The position numbers and the translations under genes were made by a program. Below the pieces are notes generated by a model, which saw nothing but the letters and a program-made list of their open reading frames with translations, was not told where the DNA came from and did not search any database. Positions 41,746 to 44,424 of a stretch of DNA of 44,424 bases are shown here, one piece after another (positions within the stretch are counted from its first letter, which is position 1; each line of letters starts with the position of its first letter). Origin of the DNA: Burkholderiales bacterium (lineage in GTDB: Bacteria; Pseudomonadota; Gammaproteobacteria; Burkholderiales; Burkholderiaceae_C); the NCBI GenBank assembly GCA_019510465.1, contig JAEKKH010000148.1:1-44424 (forward strand), given 5' to 3'.

Positions 41746-42345
41746 TCAGGCGGCGACGCCCTGCGTCTCGCGCAGCAGCCCGCGCCGGCGCGCCACGGCG
41801 GCGGCTTCGGTCCGGCTCGCGACATCGAGCTTGTCCAGAACCGAACGCATGTGCGTCTTGACGGTGCCGATGCCGATCTGCAGGCGCGCCGCGATCACCT
41901 TGTTGGCGCAGCCGGTGGCGACCAGCTGCAGCACCTGGGTCTCGCGGCCGGTGAGCGGCTCGTGGAACATGCTCTCGGCGAGGCGATGGGTAGCCACAGG
42001 ATCGAGGTGGCGCAGGCCCTGGCGCACGGCGCGGACGGCGTCGGCGACGCCGTCGACGCTGCAGCCGACGATCATGTACCCGTCGACCCCCTGGGACAGC
42101 GCGCACCGGATGTCGAGCTCGCTGTCCCGCCGCGTCAGCACCACGACGCGCGGGCCGGCGCCGACCGCGGCGTTCTGGCGCACGTGGCGCAGTCCGGCGC
42201 TGTAGTCCGTGACGACGACGTCGACGGCCGCGTCGGCGTCGTGTGCCAGCACCAGGTCGGCGAAGCGGGTCAGCAAGGCGGCCAGTCCGGCCTGCAGCAG
42301 GATGTCCTCGTGCTCGACGAGGATCTTGATCGGGTCGTTGGTCAT
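41746..42345 (-). CDS. NarL/LuxR-type response regulator with degenerate receiver
   Basis: 199 residues. The C-terminal helix-turn-helix is complete (LTGRETQVLQLVATGCANKVIAARLQIGIGTVKTHMRSVLDKL). The receiver part is shorter and atypical: the acidic pair reads VEHED, the phospho-acceptor Asp is present in VVVTDYSAG, but the normally conserved Lys near GYMIVGCSV is missing. Phosphorylation may therefore be weak or absent. No histidine kinase is adjacent. It lies 39 bases from the isochorismatase gene and is transcribed after it on the same strand, so it may be co-transcribed and autoregulate that unit. Confidence 0.85.
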   Translation of the reverse strand: MTNDPIKILVEHEDILLQAGLAALLTRFADLVLAHDADAAVDVVVTDYSAGLRHVRQNAAVGAGPRVVVLTRRDSELDIRCALSQGVDGYMIVGCSVDGVADAVRAVRQGLRHLDPVATHRLAESMFHEPLTGRETQVLQLVATGCANKVIAARLQIGIGTVKTHMRSVLDKLDVASRTEAAAVARRRGLLRETQGVAA

Positions 42346-42384
42346 GCAAAGCTCCTGGTGTGTCGTCGCGGATGGGAAGTCGGC

Positions 42385-43038
42385 TCAATGGCCCTCGTGC
42401 CCGCCGAACATGCGCCTGGCGTAGTTGAGGCCGATGCCGTAGCCGCCGCCGAAGCGCGTGGCGACGCCGACGGTCCTGCCGTAGGTCTCGGAACGCGCCC
42501 AGTCGCGCTGCAGCTCCAGCAGGTACTGCAGCGAGGTCATCGGCCGCACGCCGGCCTGCACCATGCGCTCGACGGCGCGCTCGTGGGACTCGCGGGAGAC
42601 GTCGCCGCAGGCATCCGTGATCACGTAGACCTCGAATCCCTGGTCGAGCGCCGACAGGGCCGGCCCGACGATGCACACCGATGTCCAGAGGCCGGCGAAC
42701 ACGAGGCGCGCCTTGCCGATCGCGTTGACCTGCGCGGCGATGCGCGGGTCCTCCCACGTGTTCATCGAGCTGCGGTCGATGACCTCGGCGCCGGGAAAGG
42801 CATCCAGTACTTCGTCGAAGAAGGGCCCGGAGAAGCTCTTCTCCGCAACGCTGGTGACGATCGTCGAGACGCCGAATTCCTTGGCTGCGTTGGCCACCAG
42901 GCCTGCGTTGTTGCGCAGCTCGACGATGCTGATGGACTGCGTGGCGAACGCCATCTGCGACTGGAAGTCGACCAGGATGAGCGTGTGATCGTGCGGGCTC
43001 AGCAACAGCTGGCCGGGAACAGGCTTGGCTTGCGGCAT
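42385..43038 (-). CDS. Isochorismatase-family cysteine hydrolase (YcaC-like)
   Basis: 217 residues. The family triad is visible: Asp in ILVDFQSQM, Lys in AEKSFSGPF and Cys in LWTSVCIVGPAL. Members hydrolyse amides or ureas such as nicotinamide, N-carbamoyl compounds or unknown substrates; YcaC is the closest resemblance by motif order. There is no signal peptide. It follows the SDR gene on the same strand after 30 bases and is followed by the LuxR-type regulator gene. Confidence 0.88.
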   Translation of the reverse strand: MPQAKPVPGQLLLSPHDHTLILVDFQSQMAFATQSISIVELRNNAGLVANAAKEFGVSTIVTSVAEKSFSGPFFDEVLDAFPGAEVIDRSSMNTWEDPRIAAQVNAIGKARLVFAGLWTSVCIVGPALSALDQGFEVYVITDACGDVSRESHERAVERMVQAGVRPMTSLQYLLELQRDWARSETYGRTVGVATRFGGGYGIGLNYARRMFGGHEGH

Positions 43039-43068
43039 GGGATTTCCTTCGAGGTCCGGGGGTGGCGT

Positions 43069-43833
43069 TCAGGCCCGGGTGATGGAGGCGCCGCCGTCGA
43101 CGAGCATCGCGGTGCCGGTCATGAACGACGAGTCGTCGGACGCGAGGTACAGCACCGAGCGGGCGAGTTCGTCGGAAGAGGCGACTCGCTTGAGCGCGTG
43201 CAGGTTGGTGATGAACGCCTGCGATGCCTCGCTGTCGTTCATCGCGCGGTACATCGGCGTGTCGACGGCGCCCGGCAGGATGGCGTTGAAGCGCAGGCCC
43301 TGGGGCCCGTACTCGGCGGCGAGCGCCTGCGTCAGTCCGACCAGGCCGGACTTGCTCGCGGCATACGCCGCCACGCCCGGGAAGGAGCACGTGTACCCGA
43401 CGAAGGTGGACGTGAAGATGATGGAGCCGCCGCCGCTCTCGAGCAGCGCGGGGATCTGGTGCTTGGCGCCGAGGAACGCGCTCGTCAGGTTGGTGGCCAG
43501 CGCCTCGTTCCAGCCCGCTTCGGAAACCCCGGTGGTCGGGCCGGCCTCGCCCAAGGTGCCGGCATTGTTGAACGCGATATCGAGGCGGCCGTAGGAGCGG
43601 GTCGCCCGTTCGACCAGCGCGGCGGCGAACTCCTCCGAGCGGACATCGCCCGCGAGCGCAACGGCCTGGCCGTCGGCCGCCAGGATCTCCGCCACCAGGC
43701 GGTCGAGTTCCTCCTGCCGGCGCGCGGCCACGACGAGCTTCGCGCCCTCCGCGGCGAACAGCTTCGCCGTCGCCCGGCCGATGCCCGAACTCGCGCCGGT
43801 CACCAGCGCCACCTTGCCTGCGAGTCGTTTCAT
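43069..43833 (-). CDS. Short-chain dehydrogenase/reductase (SDR)
   Basis: 254 residues from ATG 43833; the longer frame upstream is not protein-like. Motifs TGASSGIG (12-19), NNAG near 90, catalytic Ser in IFTSTF and YAASK near 155 are complete, with the usual C-terminal GTAMLVDGGASITRA. It is the first gene of a three-gene minus-strand set (SDR, isochorismatase, LuxR-type regulator) and is divergent from an OmpR-type winged-helix regulator. The gap holds phased GTGAA repeats. Substrate unknown. Confidence 0.9.
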   Translation of the reverse strand: MKRLAGKVALVTGASSGIGRATAKLFAAEGAKLVVAARRQEELDRLVAEILAADGQAVALAGDVRSEEFAAALVERATRSYGRLDIAFNNAGTLGEAGPTTGVSEAGWNEALATNLTSAFLGAKHQIPALLESGGGSIIFTSTFVGYTCSFPGVAAYAASKSGLVGLTQALAAEYGPQGLRFNAILPGAVDTPMYRAMNDSEASQAFITNLHALKRVASSDELARSVLYLASDDSSFMTGTAMLVDGGASITRA

Positions 43834-43942
43834 GACAGTCTCCAATCCGGGGCTGCGCCGGACCGCGAAGAGCGGGAGGCCGGCAGGTTGATCGATGCAG
43901 GGGCGTCTCGTTGCCCCGGAATCGATCATTCGCCCTGGCGTA

Positions 43943-44061
43943 GTGAATCGCCAGTGAATCGGCGTGAAATGCGGTGAACGGGGGCGGCTCGTTTGTGAAC
44001 CGGTTCCATGGCAGGGCGCCAGCCCGTTCTCGACGAAGGCCGCCAACACCCTCGGGTTCAC
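43943..44061. promoter_or_regulatory. Helically phased GTGAA repeats in divergent promoter
   Basis: GTGAA occurs at 43943, 43954, 43964, 43974 and 43995; the spacings are 11, 10, 10 and 21 bases, so all five face one side of the helix. The first two share AGTGAATCG. An inverted copy TTCAC is at 44057-44061, overlapping a candidate -35. OmpR-type winged-helix proteins bind such 10-11 bp direct repeats, and one is encoded immediately downstream. The remaining parts of the 317-bp gap show no gene. Confidence 0.65.
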
Positions 44062-44086
44062 CGCTCGCTCGGCCGACAGGTATATT
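44057..44086 (+). promoter_or_regulatory. Candidate sigma-70 promoter of the winged-helix regulator
   Basis: TTCACC (44057-44062) and TATATT (44081-44086) are separated by 18 bases, the latter in a short AT patch within GC-rich DNA. It lies 65 bases before the ATG at 44151. Confidence 0.4.
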
Positions 44087-44150
44087 TCAGTGTCAGCCCG
44101 GAGGCATCCCGCCTCGACGACCGGGCCCCCGAACAGGCGAAACGATCCAG

Positions 44151-44424
44151 ATGGAAGCGCGTGAAGTCCTGCCGACGCTTGCCTTCGGAACGTTCATTCT
44201 CGATCGCACGCGCAAGCAGCTGCTGGAGAACAACCGGCCGCTACACCTGGGCGGTCGCGCGTTCGACCTGCTCGCGGCGCTGACGGAGCGCGCGGGCGAG
44301 GTGCTCAGTCGCCAGGAGCTCGAAGCCAAGGTCTGGCCGCACACGATCGTCGAGGAGACCAGCCTGCGCGTGCACATCTCGGCGTTGCGCAAGATCCTGG
44401 GCGACGGCGTCGGCGGCGCGCGCT
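44151..44424 (+). CDS. OmpR-type winged-helix transcriptional regulator, 3' partial
   Basis: 91 residues are visible before the window ends. The section FGTFILDRTRKQLLENNRPLHL is the N-terminal beta sheet, and GRAFDLLAALTERAGEVLSR, then LEAKVWPHTIVEETSLRVHI, then SALRKILGDG form the winged helix of CadC/OmpR DNA-binding domains. There is no receiver domain before it, so it is not a classical response regulator; proteins with this beginning often continue into a CadC-like periplasmic part or a large ATPase/TPR module. It is divergent from the SDR gene and faces the phased repeats. Confidence 0.85.
   Translation, partial: MEAREVLPTLAFGTFILDRTRKQLLENNRPLHLGGRAFDLLAALTERAGEVLSRQELEAKVWPHTIVEETSLRVHISALRKILGDGVGGAR

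Noticed and set aside
1-44424. CRISPR arrays, insertion sequences, phage genes
   Set aside because: No spaced direct repeats of array type, no transposase or integrase motifs and no phage structural proteins were seen on either strand.

Overview
The window is very GC-rich, densely packed and uses GTG as well as ATG starts. Its gene set (RbsABC-type sugar importer, FCD-type GntR regulator, COG3618 lactonase, several LysR units, GGDEF and Reg_prop histidine kinase, XapX/amidohydrolase/DoxX cluster) suits a soil- or plant-associated Burkholderiales betaproteobacterium. That placement is an inference from gene style. No phage genes, insertion sequences or CRISPR arrays were seen.

Region 1 (1-12900) is sugar catabolism. 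A 5'-truncated GH39 glycosidase converges on a FadR/GntR regulator. Divergent from the regulator is a ten-gene, tightly coupled operon (2471-12854): ATP-binding protein, permease, periplasmic binding protein, aldose 1-dehydrogenase (AKR), aldonolactonase (COG3618), zinc alcohol dehydrogenase, tagaturonate reductase-like UxaB, RhaM-family mutarotase, altronate dehydratase-like UxaA and a PfkB sugar kinase. In order these enzymes spell a complete route L-galactose -> L-galactonolactone -> L-galactonate -> D-tagaturonate -> D-altronate -> KDG -> KDPG. No uronate isomerase or fuconate dehydratase is present, which argues against plain galacturonate or fucose pathways. Three FadR-like operator copies lie in the divergent promoter.

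Region 2 (12900-21220) is glycan sensing and hydrolysis: a secreted protein with two PilJ_N/NIT-like motifs, then on the minus strand a TPR-GGDEF diguanylate cyclase, a Reg_prop/Y_Y_Y histidine kinase and a GH2 glycosidase, probably co-transcribed.

Region 3 (21390-30438) holds three small regulator-linked units. They are LysR with quinone oxidoreductase and an NmrA-type protein; LysR with an orphan ModA-like binding protein and a CitA/TcuC-like transporter; and a sugar-acid transporter with a beta-propeller lactonase, preceded by repeated TTGTA..ACAA operators. A degenerate tRNA-Leu-like sequence lies upstream of this last unit.

Region 4 (30439-38913) is a run of ten minus-strand genes: XapX, YtcJ-like amidohydrolase, DoxX, DUF1275, WrbA, a small membrane protein, a secreted alpha/beta hydrolase, two SDRs and a drug-type MFS exporter. 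It looks like a redox/detoxification set.

Region 5 (39164-44424) has a DUF2384-like protein, two coupled secreted proteins of unknown function, an orphan NarL-type regulator with a degenerate receiver, an isochorismatase-family hydrolase, an SDR, and the start of a divergent OmpR-type winged-helix regulator. The intergenic region before that regulator carries helically phased GTGAA repeats.
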